Origin: Durio zibethinus | Lineage: Eukaryota; Streptophyta; Magnoliopsida; Malvales; Malvaceae | Length of the DNA: 64,000 nt | NCBI RefSeq assembly: GCF_002303985.1 | Contig: NW_019167926.1 | Span: 7,522,206-7,586,205 of the forward strand | Direction: 5' to 3' | Part shown: piece after piece, positions 46,416 through 57,411 of the stretch | Position numbering within the stretch: position 1 is the stretch's first letter | Layout of the letters: each line of letters starts with the position of its first letter | Program-made: the position numbers and the translations under genes | The notes under the pieces: generated by a model | What the model saw: the letters and a program-made list of their open reading frames with translations, nothing else | Databases searched by the model: none | Told to the model about the DNA's origin: nothing

Positions 46416-48626
46416 TGTAGACACCCAATTGGGTCCAGGCCCAGATCAATTGGGCCTGGCCCAAATGGGTAAGACCCAAGTCGATTTTTATCCTGTATTT
46501 TTTTTTCTGTTTCTTTTGTATTTTATGTATTTTATTATTTATTATTATTATTATTATGTATTAATATATATTTATTTTTTTATTATTAGATTAGATTTAT
46601 ATGTATATAGTTATATATTTATTATTATTATATTATTATTATTATTATTTTGTTTTTGTTTTGTAATATATTTTTGGGTTTATCTTATTTTATTTGTTAT
46701 TATTTTTTTTAATTATCTGTTCTGATTTTTTCTCGATTTTTAGATATTATTTTTTAATTTTTTTATACTATAATATCTTTTGATTTATCTTTTCTAATTA
46801 TCTAGTATTTTTTTATTTTGATTTTAATTTTGGATGGCTGGGATTAAAAGATGAAGAATCCCACTGTGGAGGGGAACTCAATCAGAAGAGTCCAATTGGA
46901 TTCAAAGATTGAATCCCCGTCCAATGAGGAATTGGGATTGATCAGGAACTCCTGATCAACCCCTATAAAAGACACCTCCTGGAACAGATGCTGAAGGAGA
47001 AAACAGTAAGCAAAGCTACTGATTTAAGAGAAAAGGAGGCATATAGGAAGCTAGGAAAAGTTTATGAGTGTTCTGGGAGTGAAAAAAAATTTTTAGAAAT
47101 CTTTGGCGAAAAATTTTTCTGGAAATTTCTGGGAAATTTCCAGATTCCGACGAAAATTCTGACGAAATTTGAATTTTTCGACAGTAATTCCGGTGAACAT
47201 TGAAGTTTTCGGTAACCTGCCCAGTTTTCGGCGAAGAATCCCAGAAACCAGTGATATTTTGACCAACTTCCGGTGAAATTTCTAGATTTCGGTGACCTTT
47301 TCCAGAATTCGACACCGGTGTTCTTCAGCTTTTAGAGAGAAGGGAGAGGAAAAGGGAAGAAAAGAGAGAGAGGGGAGGAGCGTTTTGTCAAAAAATGAAG
47401 GTGATTGCCTTTTATACCCTCCCAAAACGACGTCGTTTTGGCCTTAAGTAACCAGAGGATCCGCGCGTTTTGTCGAACCCGACCCGACCCGAGCGTCGAC
47501 CCGCTTTCCTGACCCGTGCGTGCTGTCCCTCCTCCAAGCCGAGTCGAGCCAAGCCGAGCTTCCAAGCCGCTCCCCCGAGCCGTTTCTCTACCTTGAGCCG
47601 AGCCGAGCCTCGATCCGAGCCGCTCCGGGCTTTTTTTTTTATTTATTTGTTTATTTGTTTATTTATTTATTTATTTATTAGATTAGGTTTATTTAATATT
47701 CTTTTTATCTTTATTTTATTTTACTTTATTTTATTTATTTTTATTTTTATTTATTTTTTTTATTATTTTATTTTCTTTAAATAAAAATAAAAAATTCCAA
47801 AAAAAAATATTTTTAGGGAAAAGTTGAAAGTATCAATTTTCCTTGGAAATCAAAGTTTCAAAAAAAAAATATTTTTGGGGAAAAGTTGAAAGTATCAATT
47901 TTCCTTAAAAATAAATTTTTTTTTTAAAAAAAAAGGGTTTTTGAGGAAAAGTTGAAAGTATCAATTTTCCTCGAAAATCAAAGTTTCAAAAAAAAATATT
48001 TTTGAGGAAAAGTTGAAAGTATCAATTTTCCTTAGAAATAAATTTCCAAAAAATATTTTTGGGAAAAAGTTGAAAGTATCAATTTTCCTTAAAAATAAAT
48101 TTCAAAACATATTTTAGGGAAAAGTTGAAAGTATCAATTTTTCCTACACAAGAACAATCATCTTCTCCTTCCTTTCTATTTTGATTTTGATTTTGATTTT
48201 GATTTTTCTTTAATTAATCCGACGACGGAGCCTCTGCAAGTGAAACAGTAGTTTTTCTTGCATACTCTTGAGGTGAGAGAATTTTCTCAATTTTCTGCTA
48301 AAAGTATTAGAGTCAATTGAGAAAAAATTCCAATAATTAATTACTTGGTAAAATTTTAAGGCTCATTTGATAACACAAATTTAAGCTGGTACCATCTTTT
48401 GATGGGCGTTGTGAGGGTGCTATAACCTTCTTCACACGTAACCGAACTCTCGAACCCTGTTCTGGTTTGTAGACCTGAACCTATTCTTCTAGGGACCCTT
48501 AAACTTAGGTGTTCCCTAAAAGGACAGATTCCATAGGTGGCCAATCTCATCTAGACAAAAAAGATTGGTGGCGACTCCCTAAAGTCAATGTCTAGCGATA
48601 GATCTCCGGATCTAGACGTTATGACA
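46416..48626 (+). repeat. Tat2 3' LTR
   Basis: It matches the 5' LTR closely but has the 111-bp segment once, six instead of seven copies of the 56-bp unit (47815-48145), a longer TATTATTATT run and a slightly longer CpG-rich patch (47455-47632). TATAAAA is at 46964-46970 and the palindrome at 47422-47441. Confidence 0.93.
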
Positions 48627-48631
48627 ACCCC

Positions 48632-49165
48632 GATATTCAAATTTTATGAAGAGGTATTACACTTTATTATATTATATATTTTTTGTTTCTTTATAGGTAA
48701 TATTATTTATGTATTAAGTAATTTTTTTTATTTAGGGTAATATCTATATTTGATAAGAAGATAAAGAAACTGAAATAAGTGTTATTACCACTAAATGCGA
48801 AATATATTATTTTATGCTGAGTTTGTGTAGATAAATATTTCTTAAACCCACTTAATTTAATTTTTAGGTACCTCGTCAACCCAGTAATACTGAATGTAGA
48901 TATGATGTCCTTCATTTTATACAGGAGATAGTGTTACATGATTTTATGATCACACCATTCAAGGTTAGTATAAATTTCATAAACTCGTTATATCTTCAAA
49001 AAATAAAAAAGTACATTATGTTCTCATTTATTAACATTTACTTCTGATTTTTTTTTAATGGAAGAGTAAAGAAAGCTTCACGGAAGAGGAACTAGATGAA
49101 GTCCATAAAGAATGGTGTGAGTATGTATTATCATTTATCAATGTTGATAAACCTTCAAGTTAGAC
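48632..49165 (+). pseudogene. CACTA Ulp1-like peptidase, right piece after Tat2
   Basis: The text joins the left piece across the ACCCC duplication (…AMPNP then DIQIL). After an intron, VPRQPSNTECRYDVLHFIQE from about 48868 carries the Cys of the C48 peptidase signature (usually ECGYYV; here CRYDV, so two conserved residues have changed). A last exon near 49064 reads SFTEEELDEVHKEWCEYVLS, which fits the usual tail (F..EELDEVR.EWA..V). C48 peptidases cleave SUMO-type conjugates; such domains ride in several plant DNA transposons, with unclear purpose. Inactivating changes are present upstream. Confidence 0.75.
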
Positions 49166-49549
49166 ATTGGGTCATTAAATGTAAATATATGAGGAACAAA
49201 TTGTTATAGTATTTTTAACATGTCATGTTGAATGGAAACTTTAAGTTTGTACATTAGGGTATTAGTTTAATATTATTGGTATACTTAATATGAATACACT
49301 ATGTGTACTTAATATATTATTGAGTACGATTATTTCAGAAAAGTATATTAATATGGCAACGTTATCAGTTTTAATTTTGGATGTGTGGTCAATTTATTGA
49401 AATACAACAATGTTCATTATGTAAATTCCAAAATATAATTCGTAGTATCACATATATAAACCAAATGTTTTCTAGGAATAAATATATAACTGACTCAAAC
49501 GTTTTCTGGGCATAAACCTACAACTGACTTGACATATATAATATCAAAT
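49166..49549. other. CACTA region after the peptidase gene, no gene seen
   Basis: AT-rich DNA, presumably the 3' UTR and spacer between the peptidase gene and the right subterminal repeats. Confidence 0.5.
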
Positions 49550-50983
49550 ATATATAATAGCAAAAATGCCTTGAATCATCTCTAACAAAATGTTATTGAA
49601 GGTATTTTTAACCAAAACCGCCTTTAATAATCCCACATAATAATATATTGTGTCAAATATTAAAGGCGTTTTGGGAAAAAAATACCTTCAAGAATTGTAC
49701 CAAATATTGTGTATGGATTATTGAAGGCATTTTGAAAAAAAAATGCCTTTAATAATTTTTGTTAAAAATTTATTTATTGGATTATTGAAGGCACTTTCAC
49801 CTAAAAACGCATTCAAGAATCCGTTCCATATTTTTTCTATGAATTATTAAGGGCATATTTAGCAAGAAAATGCCTTGAATAATCTCCAAGAAAATGTTAT
49901 TGAATGCATTTTTTACCAAAATCATCTTCAATAATCTCATCTAAAATTTTATTATGTGGAATATTAAAGGCATTTTAGGTAAAAAACACCTTTAAGAATC
50001 CATTATAACTTTTTTGTATGGATTATTGAAGGTGTTTTTAAAAAAATACCTTCAATAATAACAACTAAAAATTAATTGAATGGATTATTAATGGTGTTTT
50101 CCTACCGGTAATGCCTTGAATAATCCCTAACAAAATGTTATTGAAAGCATTTTTGAAAAAAACTGTCTTTAATAATCTAATCATTTAAATTTATCGTATG
50201 AAATATTATAGGTGTTTTGAGTTAAAAATGCCTTCAAGAATCCGTTGCAACTTTTGTCTATATATTATTGAAGGTGTTTTTGACAAAAACCTCCTTTAAT
50301 ATCCTAACTAAAAATTTATTGATTGGATTATAGAAGGTGAGTTCGATCAAAAACACCTTTAAGAATCGATTTCATATTTTTTTCTATAGATCATTAAGGG
50401 TGTTTTACTGTGAAAAATGCCTTCAATATTCTCTCTAAAATCTTTTAAAGCAAGTGGTGAAGATGTTTTTACCAAGAAAACCCCTAGAATAATCAATTAC
50501 AAATAATATCTGCAAAAACTCAAAAAAGGCTAAAGGAAAGGATCAAACCTACCACTTTATGGTTAACATCCGTATGAACCCAAAATTTTGATATGATATT
50601 TATTGAAGGCTTTTTTGACCAAAAACGCCTTCAATAAGTGTGTGAAATTTTTTGCTCGGATTATTAAAGGTGTTTCTCTTAGAAATCGCTTTCAATAATC
50701 GCATACATTTTTTATAAGGGGATTATTAAAGGCATTTTCTATAAAAAATATTTTTAGTATTCACTCAAATATTTAAAGCAGTTGAATTCAAGGCGTTTTA
50801 GTCGAGAAACATCGCTAATATTAAGTCTTGGGTGACGTTTATAAGTAACAACGCCGCTATTTGAATATTTAGTGACGTTTTGATAATAAACGCTTTAAGA
50901 TTTATAAAAACACGAAAGCTAGCGACGTTCGTAAGTGAAAGGCCGTTACAAAACTATCACTAATCTTCCATTTTCTTATAGTG
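49550..50983. repeat. CACTA right subterminal repeats and terminus
   Basis: Roughly 1.2 kb of alternating GGATTATTGAAGGCGTTTT and AAAACGCCTTCAATAATC motifs, then about 220 bases of AGTGACGTTT, GCGACGTTCG and ATCGCTAATATT motifs, then TTCTTATAGTG. The final part resembles the left terminus; the longer first part resembles the central block at 34430-36140. Confidence 0.85.
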
Positions 50984-51872
50984 AATGGGATTAATAATTG
51001 ATTAATAATAAAAATATACCAATAAAATGGGATCTTAAATTTCAATAGTTGCATCTAAGCTTTGTCTAGATGTTGGAGAGTCAAGATGGCCTCATTATAT
51101 TTAAGAATTCATTTTTAAATTGCATTTCATATCTTCCTCGCATAGAATCCATTAGCATATATATGTTATCATGTTATTGTTGGCATTAATTTTGTATTTT
51201 TCTGTCTTTAACTCTTATTTGCTACCTGATAATACTTTCATTTATTTTTTCATATAAAATATATATATTTTAAAAAAAATACGTCTTTTAAAATTGTTAT
51301 AAAATAAAACGAAAATAATATTCCAAAGGAAATAATTTTTTGTATTCTGCCTAGATGTTGGAGAGTCATTAATAATTATCTTTCACTAAGAATGTTATTT
51401 TCATTTTAAGGAATATTGCATTAAATCTTAAGCGAAAAGAGTTATTTTAAATTCTGCCTAGATGTTGGAGAATTTTAAGATAATTCTTTAACTTAAAGAT
51501 TTCTTCAATATTTCTAAATAAAAATTTTTTGCAAAAAATAGTTTTTCAAATGAAGTGAACTAGTATTAAATTTCAAATCAAAACCATTCCATCCAACACC
51601 GAAAATAGCGCATGATTAAATGGTATCAATTTATAGGCATTGTGAGGGAGCTAATCCTTCCTCACAAGTAACCGACTCTTGGACCCAACTTAGTTTTCGT
51701 AGACCGAAATTTATCTTTTTGATAAACTTTAAACATGTTTTTATAATTCTGCTAAAAAGATAAACTTTTAGGTGACTAATCATATTCTAAAAAAGATTGG
51801 TAGTGACTCTCCTAATTTTTCTCTCAATTTTTAAAACTCTTTACGTCTGATGGTCCCAAAATTGTTACGACA
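50984..51872 (+). repeat. Tat1 3' LTR, right piece
   Basis: It resumes AATGGGATTAATAATTG, the continuation of the text broken at 25240, and matches the end of the 5' LTR (14283-15173) to GTTACGACA. Confidence 0.92.
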
Positions 51873-53066
51873 GTTAAATTACTAAATATGCTCGCTTCTT
51901 TCCTCTGTTTCATCCTACCACTGCTTCTGAAGTTCAGAAACTATATGGAACTACTAAATCAGCCATCTCTGATAGGGATAAAACATTCACCAGTTTGTTC
52001 TGACAAGAACTTAACGGGCACTAGTGTTCAACTTAGCACTGCCTATCATCCAGAATCTGATAGACAGACAGAGAAAGTGAACTAGTGTCTCAAGCAGTAC
52101 TTGAAGTGCATGTGCTTCTTGAAACCTAAGAATTGGGCTTGATGGCTGCCATTAGCAGAATGGTGGTATAATGCCTGCACTCAATATGTCCCCCTTTCAA
52201 GCATTGTATGGTTACAAGCCCCTTGAGTTAGCATGGAATAGTGGCCTACATGCAAAGGTGTCTGCAGTGGAGGATTTACTAAAACAAAGGGAACAACTAA
52301 GTAAGTTACTGGTTGACCAGCTGTAAAAAGCCCAGCATAGGATGAAATTCTACGTAGAACGAAAGAGGAGTGAAAGCGTGTTTCAAGTTTGTGAAGAAGT
52401 GTATTTGAAAGTCCAGTCCTATAAGCAAACATCATTATCCTCAAGAAGAATTTGAAATTGTCCTCGAGGTACTATGGTCCTTACCCATCGTAGCTAAGGT
52501 TGGTCCAACAACTTATAAGTTACAACTACCTCTAGCTTCAAAAATTCATGATGTATTCTATGTCAGCTTGCTTAAGAAAAACAAATAGGTACTAAACTAG
52601 TGCCTACCGTAGCTCCACCTGAAGTAAATGAGAAAGAGCAGCCTTTGATATACCCTGCTGTTTTTATTGACAAATGAACGGTGAAAAAGAATAATCGGGC
52701 AATAACCTAACTTTTAGTTGTTTGGTAGAATTTGGGTCCTGAAATTGCTACTTGGAATGTTTTTAAAGTGTTTAAATCACAGTTTCCATCTTTTAATCCT
52801 TGGGGACAAGGATCTACTGAAGAGAAAAGCAATGTAATGAATTTAGCAGGTGGAAGCATGCGTAAGGGGACTGATGGTGATCAGAAGCTAAGGCATGAGC
52901 TAGGCGAGAAGGAAATTAAGCTGAAACAGATGGAAGATGAGCTAAGGGTGAAGCGTGCAGCTGAACTAGGAGCCGAAAGGGAGCCAATAGCTGGAATGAT
53001 AGCTGGCTATGAGGAAACAGCCGAGAGAAGCGCAACGGTCACGGTTGATATGGTAACTGATTATTA
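51873..53066 (+). pseudogene. gypsy-A, right part: integrase end and chromodomain-like tail
   Basis: The integrase core resumes TKYARFFPLFHPTTASEVQK, then ISDRDKTFTSLF, VQLSTAYHPESDRQTEKVN, stop, CLKQYLKC. The GPTTYKLQLPLASKIHDVFY and VSLLKK strings near 52503-52575 are the integrase C-terminal end. Then NLGPEIATWNVFKVFKSQFP SFNPWGQG marks a chromodomain-like end as in chromovirus integrases. A charged coil (LRHELGEKEIKLKQMEDELR) follows before the stop at 53065. Stops at 52082 and elsewhere inactivate it. A one-base loss just after the Tat1 junction shifts the frame. Confidence 0.85.
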
Positions 53067-53350
53067 GTCATTTTTGTATGGGAGCCTGTGTATTTAGTTA
53101 TTTACCGACAGTCAATTTGTTATTGCGGCAATTATCTTGTCAGTATTTATTATTCTATTATGCAAATTGTCAATATGTGATGCGCTATATATATGTGTGT
53201 ATCATGTACCAGCCAATTTTTATAAATGAAATAACCAATTCTTTCTTCTAAATTCTCTACTCCTTTCTCTCTTTTATCCTTGTCTCTTTCTTTCACGAAT
53301 GTACTTCCATTTTCATCTAGCACGTCACAGAAAATCTATGAAAGAAAAAA
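53067..53350 (+). other. Possible 3' LTR remnant of gypsy-A
   Basis: The stretch has a TATA-like run near 53185-53200 and CT-rich text (53240-53300) of a kind common in LTRs, right after the gypsy-A coding end. No partner LTR is visible on the left, so this is only a positional guess. Confidence 0.35.
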
Positions 53351-53357
53351 AGAAAGA

Positions 53358-53518
53358 AATTATGCAAGATGGTTTTAGAGACAATTATCGGTAAGAATGG
53401 TGTCACTCCCGCTGCAAGATGAAGCTTGGCTTCAAGGTTGTATGAGCTAATGATGCAAGAGAAATTGATGATCACAAGCAAAAACCAGGAGCATTTCGGA
53501 ACAATTTGTGCTATATAA
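53358..53518 (+). pseudogene. Chalcone isomerase exon-4 relic
   Basis: The frame reads KLCKMVLETIIGKNGVTPAA R, stop TGA at 53420-53422, then SLASRLYELMMQEK and on to a TAA at 53516-53518. The intact CHI exon 4 has KLLANSVLESIVGKNGVSPV AKQSLASRL in the same place. Only the C-terminal end of the gene is left; exons 1-3 and the first half of exon 4 are not visible. At the substrate-specificity pair it has Thr-Ile where the intact gene has Ser-Ile. It is broken and has no promoter of its own. It suggests a former second CHI copy, cut or displaced by transposon insertion. Confidence 0.85.
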
Positions 53519-54082
53519 TAAAATTATGCATATGAAATTTGCACAATTTATATAATCTTAATAATTTTAACGAGTAACGACTTGAAGTATCATTTTTTTA
53601 AGGAATAAGTAAATTAAAAAGAAAAAAGATTCAAGGTTTGAATTTTTACACTCTTTCCATTTAGATTAACTGGTATGTGTCAAAAACAAAATGTTTATTA
53701 ACTTAATCAAGAATAAAATTCTCATCGAGGCTATTTAAATAGTAAGTCACGCATATGTATTATTAATTGCATAAGAACAAATTACAGAGAGGAAATCAAA
53801 TACAAAATCCACAAATACTAATTTACAAAGAACCTAGCCAAATATATGAGTTAAAACTTTTGGACTCCTAGATTAGAATATTGCCACATGTACCCCATTA
53901 TTTATCATATTAATTTATTAATTATTTTACATATATCCTAACATTAATAGGTTCTGTGGCAATTCTTTAATCTTTTCATTGGAGTTCAAAAACATTAACG
54001 ATGGTGTATGACCGAAAGCCAGTGCATGCCTAATCCCATTTTGATGAAGCAAATTGCCTACATACAAATTTTGCCTTTTCCA
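53519..54082. other. Intergenic, no gene seen
   Basis: AT-rich DNA between the CHI relic and the 3' end of the ankyrin pseudogene; it would include the latter's 3' UTR. Confidence 0.5.
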
Positions 54083-57000
54083 TCATTGTAGATTGGGTAG
54101 GTCCTCCTTCATCCTTTTTAAGAATTCCCTATTTTTGACAAAGGGTAATGAAAGGAAGAAGTAGGTTAAGTATATATATGCAACCAAGACAATGGTAAGA
54201 ATGGAAGTGCAAAGTGTGGATGGTGATATGACCGACGTTGAGGCTTCCATGCAAATGAACAATGTTGTCAATAGAATATATACCATCTGTGAAGGACGAC
54301 CACTAGAAAGACGAAATAGCAGAGCCACGGTTAAGACAAATGTAGTGAAGAAAGCCAAATTGTTTGGGATAAAAAAGGTAAGGAAATCCTTCGTACTCAT
54401 AGCTGATAACCCAACATGTTGATCGGAATGTTTAGTCAGGGTAGTTGTAGTAGTATTGCTGTGGTGGAGGAAGTGGTGTCACCCTCGCCAAAACCATCCG
54501 GAGGGCTTAGAGTGGCTTGGTAAGTGGTTGTCAGGATCAGAACCAACACTACTAAAAAAGCATTGCTCATATCCAATGATGTGTTTCGAAGATCATTTAT
54601 CCATTCAATGCATAACCTATCAAACAAAGAGATCCTTGAATACCCTGTTATCAACTTATATAAGCTTTTAGGTGTGGGAACTGAGTGAGCATTCTTGCCT
54701 CCGGCATGACGTAACATTTTCTTAGTACTCTCTCTGTCGTTAACGTGCCAGCTTGCATCTAAGATATCAAGGGCCGTTAAATCCTTCTTGTTGACTTCGT
54801 TAACATTAACCTTACAATTCAATAATATTTTGATGCAATCCTGCATAATCAATAAATAAACGCAACATTAATTAAAATGGTTAATGTTATAAATGACTTA
54901 AAATTATAATAAAATATTTAATGAGATATTTAAATTTTAAAAATTTTTAATGTGTTATTTGTACTATAAATTTATTAATTAATTTAGTATTTAGAAAAAC
55001 GTTTGTTTGCTATATTATGATTTGGAGCTAATTGGATTAAGTATGAATACCGTATTAATTAATAAATTTAAAATTTAAGTATCATATTAAAAATTTTTAA
55101 AATTCAAATATCATATTAAAGTTTTATTATAATTCAATGATTATTCGTAACATTAATCCTAAGTGAAGCAAGACTAAAATATTAAATGAACTCCTTAACT
55201 TTTTTTATTTTTTTGGTGAATTTTTATAATTTTATTATATCTAATTAAATTTTTAATTTTTAGTTTATATTCAATTAAAGTCTTGTTATGGTTAGAAGGT
55301 TGACTTTTATTTCAGTGAATGCCAATTTAATTTTTTTGTCAACATAAAAGGTGATTGAAAACTAAAATATTTTAATTTTTTAAGAATTAATTTTCAATTT
55401 TTATTCACATCACAGATAAAATTTTGTTTTAAAATTTCAATTTTTGTACCGATCATCTTGCCACATCAGCTTTTACGTGGATAAAAAATTTAACTGGTGT
55501 TCACTGTAACAGAAGTCAACTTTCCATTGGGGTAAAGGCTTATTTGATAAAAATTGAATATTAAGAATTTATTTGAATACAATAAACATTAGAAATTTTC
55601 TTAGAAAGTGATAAAATTTATTATTTTAACCAACAATGGTTATATTCTCTTCCAATTAGAAAGAGAGTTTTTATTTGTACCGGAGTTTTTGTTCCCTACA
55701 TCCGTTTTTTTTAAATTATTTTTACATAAAATTATTTAATTATCTTTTTCACTTTTAAAAGTCTTTATCAGATAAAATTTTTTTTAAGTTAAATCACGTA
55801 TTAGATATTCATTTCTAATAATTGATAAAATTTATCAGATATAAAAATCTAATAAGTTATATAACTCACCGGATTTTTATATTCATAGGATAGTTTTGAA
55901 ATTTTTGGGAGAAATACAAAAAGCGAGCTTTATTAAAAATTTTTATTATTTGATATAATAAAAAAATTATTATTGGAAAGAAAATCATAACTATTAAAAT
56001 TAATTAAAAAATATTGATTTTATTATTTTTGATCTTGAAGAAAAAATAAAATCTTATGAGATTGTAACTAAATTAAGGAGAAAATAATAAGTATAATTTT
56101 TTTATAAATTTAAATTTTAAAATTTCTTTTTTAATAAATATTTTATCTTGGTATCAATTATTAAAATATTATAATAGACTTCAATTATTATGGAATTTTT
56201 TTATTTCTTTTCATTAAAAAAACTATTAATATTCGAAACTATTATAAAATTTTAATAATTGATACAAAGAAAAAAATATTATTAAAAAAATAAATTTTAA
56301 ATTTATAAAAAAGTTACGTTTACTAATTTATCTTCAGTTTACTTAGGATCTCATAATACTTTATTTTTTTCTAAATTCAAAATAATAAAATTAACTTTTT
56401 TATTAATTTTAAAATTGGTGATTTCTCTTTCAATAAAAATATTTTTTCTTTATACCAATTAATAAAATTATAATAAAACTTATTTTGTACTTTTTTAAAA
56501 AACTTTTAGAAACTAACTCATGGATTTCAAAATCTAATAAATTATATAATTTATTGAATACGCATATCTGGTAAATTATTTAATTTATTTGATTTTCATA
56601 TCTGATTAAGTTTTATAACTTATTGGATATGAATTTTTGGATATTTTTAATATTGAAAAGAATAATTAAATAAATTTATTTGAAGATAATTTTAAAAAAT
56701 GGTATAAAAAGCAAAATCAGAGACGCAACTGCAAATAGAAGCTCTCAATTAGAAATGATATTATCAAATTAATTGGAATAAATGAAAAGTGAAGAGATGA
56801 GATCATGCCTGGGAAACATTATTGGCGACAGCGCGGTGCAACACAGTGTTACCATCTAAGTCCTTCTTATTAAGAATATCTTTCTTCTCATCTAGGGAGA
56901 GGTGAGAGGTCCTCCAAATCCATTTTAATAGGACTTCAAAAGCTTATTCTGTTGCAATATGCAGAGCAGTCTCGTTTCGAATTGTGACATCGTGGATACA

Positions 57001-57411
57001 TTGAGGGCATTCTTTTAGGAACTCAGGCAAGAACTCGAGCTGCAGGTCGAGTAATCGTGGGTCGTGTAGCTTGGCTACGAGATGCAAAGGAGTGCTGCCC
57101 TCTTTTCCTTTGATTCGAACGAGGTTGTTATCCACTTGCAGGAGACAGTCGATCATATCTCTTCGCCCGTTTTCCAAAGCAATGTGAAGGGGGCGGAGAC
57201 CATCTTGGTTGAGCTTCCTAGTGAATGATGGCTTTAAATTCGCAATCTCCCTACAAAATTCAATGTGTCCTTCAGCTGCAGCTATATGTAGTGGAGTATC
57301 AACAAACTCCAACTCATCCATGTCCTTTAAAACATTTCCATTCACCCTAATGCATTCATATAATCCCTCGATGCTACCTGTTTTTGCAGCTTCCTTCAAC
57401 TTCTCATCCAT
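54083..57411 (-). pseudogene. Ankyrin-repeat membrane protein pseudogene (BDA1/ACD6-like family)
   Basis: Exon 1 (56809-57411) starts MDEKLKEAAKTGSIEGLYEC and holds ankyrin repeats: DTPLHIAAAEGHIEFCREI, GLRPLHIALENGRRDMIDCL, GSTPLHLVAKL, ETALHIAT and GNTVLHRAVANN. A TAA at 56944-56946 stops it after LHIATE, where relatives have several more residues. The intron (54841-56808) begins GC, not GT. Exon 2 (from 54840) reads DCIKILLNCKVNVNEVNKKD LTALDIL, then membrane segments of the C-terminal (PGG-like) domain: NAFLVVLVLILTTTYQATLS PPDGFGEGD, a frameshift near 54440-54480, then STKDFLTFFIPNNLAFFTTF VLTVALLF and further hydrophobic spans. Family members sit in the plasma or ER membrane and act in defence signalling. 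The upstream ATG at 57438 is also in frame. Confidence 0.85.
54841..56808 (-). other. Intron of the ankyrin pseudogene
   Basis: A very AT-rich stretch of 1968 bases. It starts GCATGA on the minus strand in place of a GT donor and ends TATGCAG. I see no other gene in it. Confidence 0.7.

Larger units (their letters stand above)
38974..48626 (+). mobile_element. Tat2: young gag-only Tat/Ogre-like LTR element
   Basis: The LTRs are 38974-41194 (2221 bp) and 46416-48626 (2211 bp), both TGTAGACACCC...TTATGACA. The flanks ACCCC (38969-38973 and 48627-48631) are a perfect 5-bp target duplication, and the CACTA peptidase text rejoins when the element is removed. The internal part has a PBS (41198), a leader, a gag with a few stops, a long non-coding region, a 41-bp tandem repeat and a polypurine tract. 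I find no protease, RT, RNase H or integrase. In a sample of about 240 bases the LTRs differ at about 8 positions. Long LTRs plus gag with no pol resembles the TR-GAG class of non-autonomous elements. Confidence 0.92.
25241..50983. mobile_element. CACTA (En/Spm) transposon DNA, 25.7 kb including nested Tat2
   Basis: The ends are CACTACAGGGG on the left and TTCTTATAGTG on the right, that is CACTATAAGAA read inward. The target AAT is duplicated at 25238-25240 and 50984-50986, and the Tat1 LTR text runs on across it. Subterminal arrays of short GTCGCTAA/GGCGTTT motifs flank the coding parts. Minus-strand modules from 33.9 to 26.2 kb are transposase-associated domain, Transposase_21 (tnp2/tnpD), DUF4218, DUF4216 and a tnpA-like part. 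Plus-strand modules from 36.8 to 49.2 kb are Transposase_24 and an Ulp1-like C48 peptidase. The two terminal sequences agree only at CACTA-A, which is weak for one element. It may be a composite of two CACTAs. Confidence 0.85.
12019..51872 (+). mobile_element. Tat1: Tat/Ogre-like Ty3/gypsy LTR element, gag-only, split by CACTA DNA
   Basis: The element starts TGTAGACAC and ends GACA. Its LTRs are 12019-15173 (3155 bp) and 22942-25240 plus 50984-51872. The flanks GATAA (12014-12018) and GTTAA (51873-51877) make a 5-bp target duplication with one change, and the surrounding gypsy-A integrase text continues across it. The internal part (15174-22941) holds a PBS, a leader, two gag remnants and a long non-coding 3' region, but no protease, RT or integrase that I can find. 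Very long LTRs, this PBS type and repeats ahead of the 3' LTR fit the Tat lineage. A sample of LTR sequence (about 97 bases from 12184 against 23063) differs at about 15 positions, so the insertion is old. Confidence 0.9.

Noticed and set aside
47470..47784. 104-codon frame over the CpG-rich LTR patch
   Set aside because: An LTR by-product; it is not kept in the 5' LTR.
53821..53845. Short match AAAGAACCTAGC shared with CHI intron 3 (8373)
   Set aside because: Only about 12 bases and no extension; likely chance.
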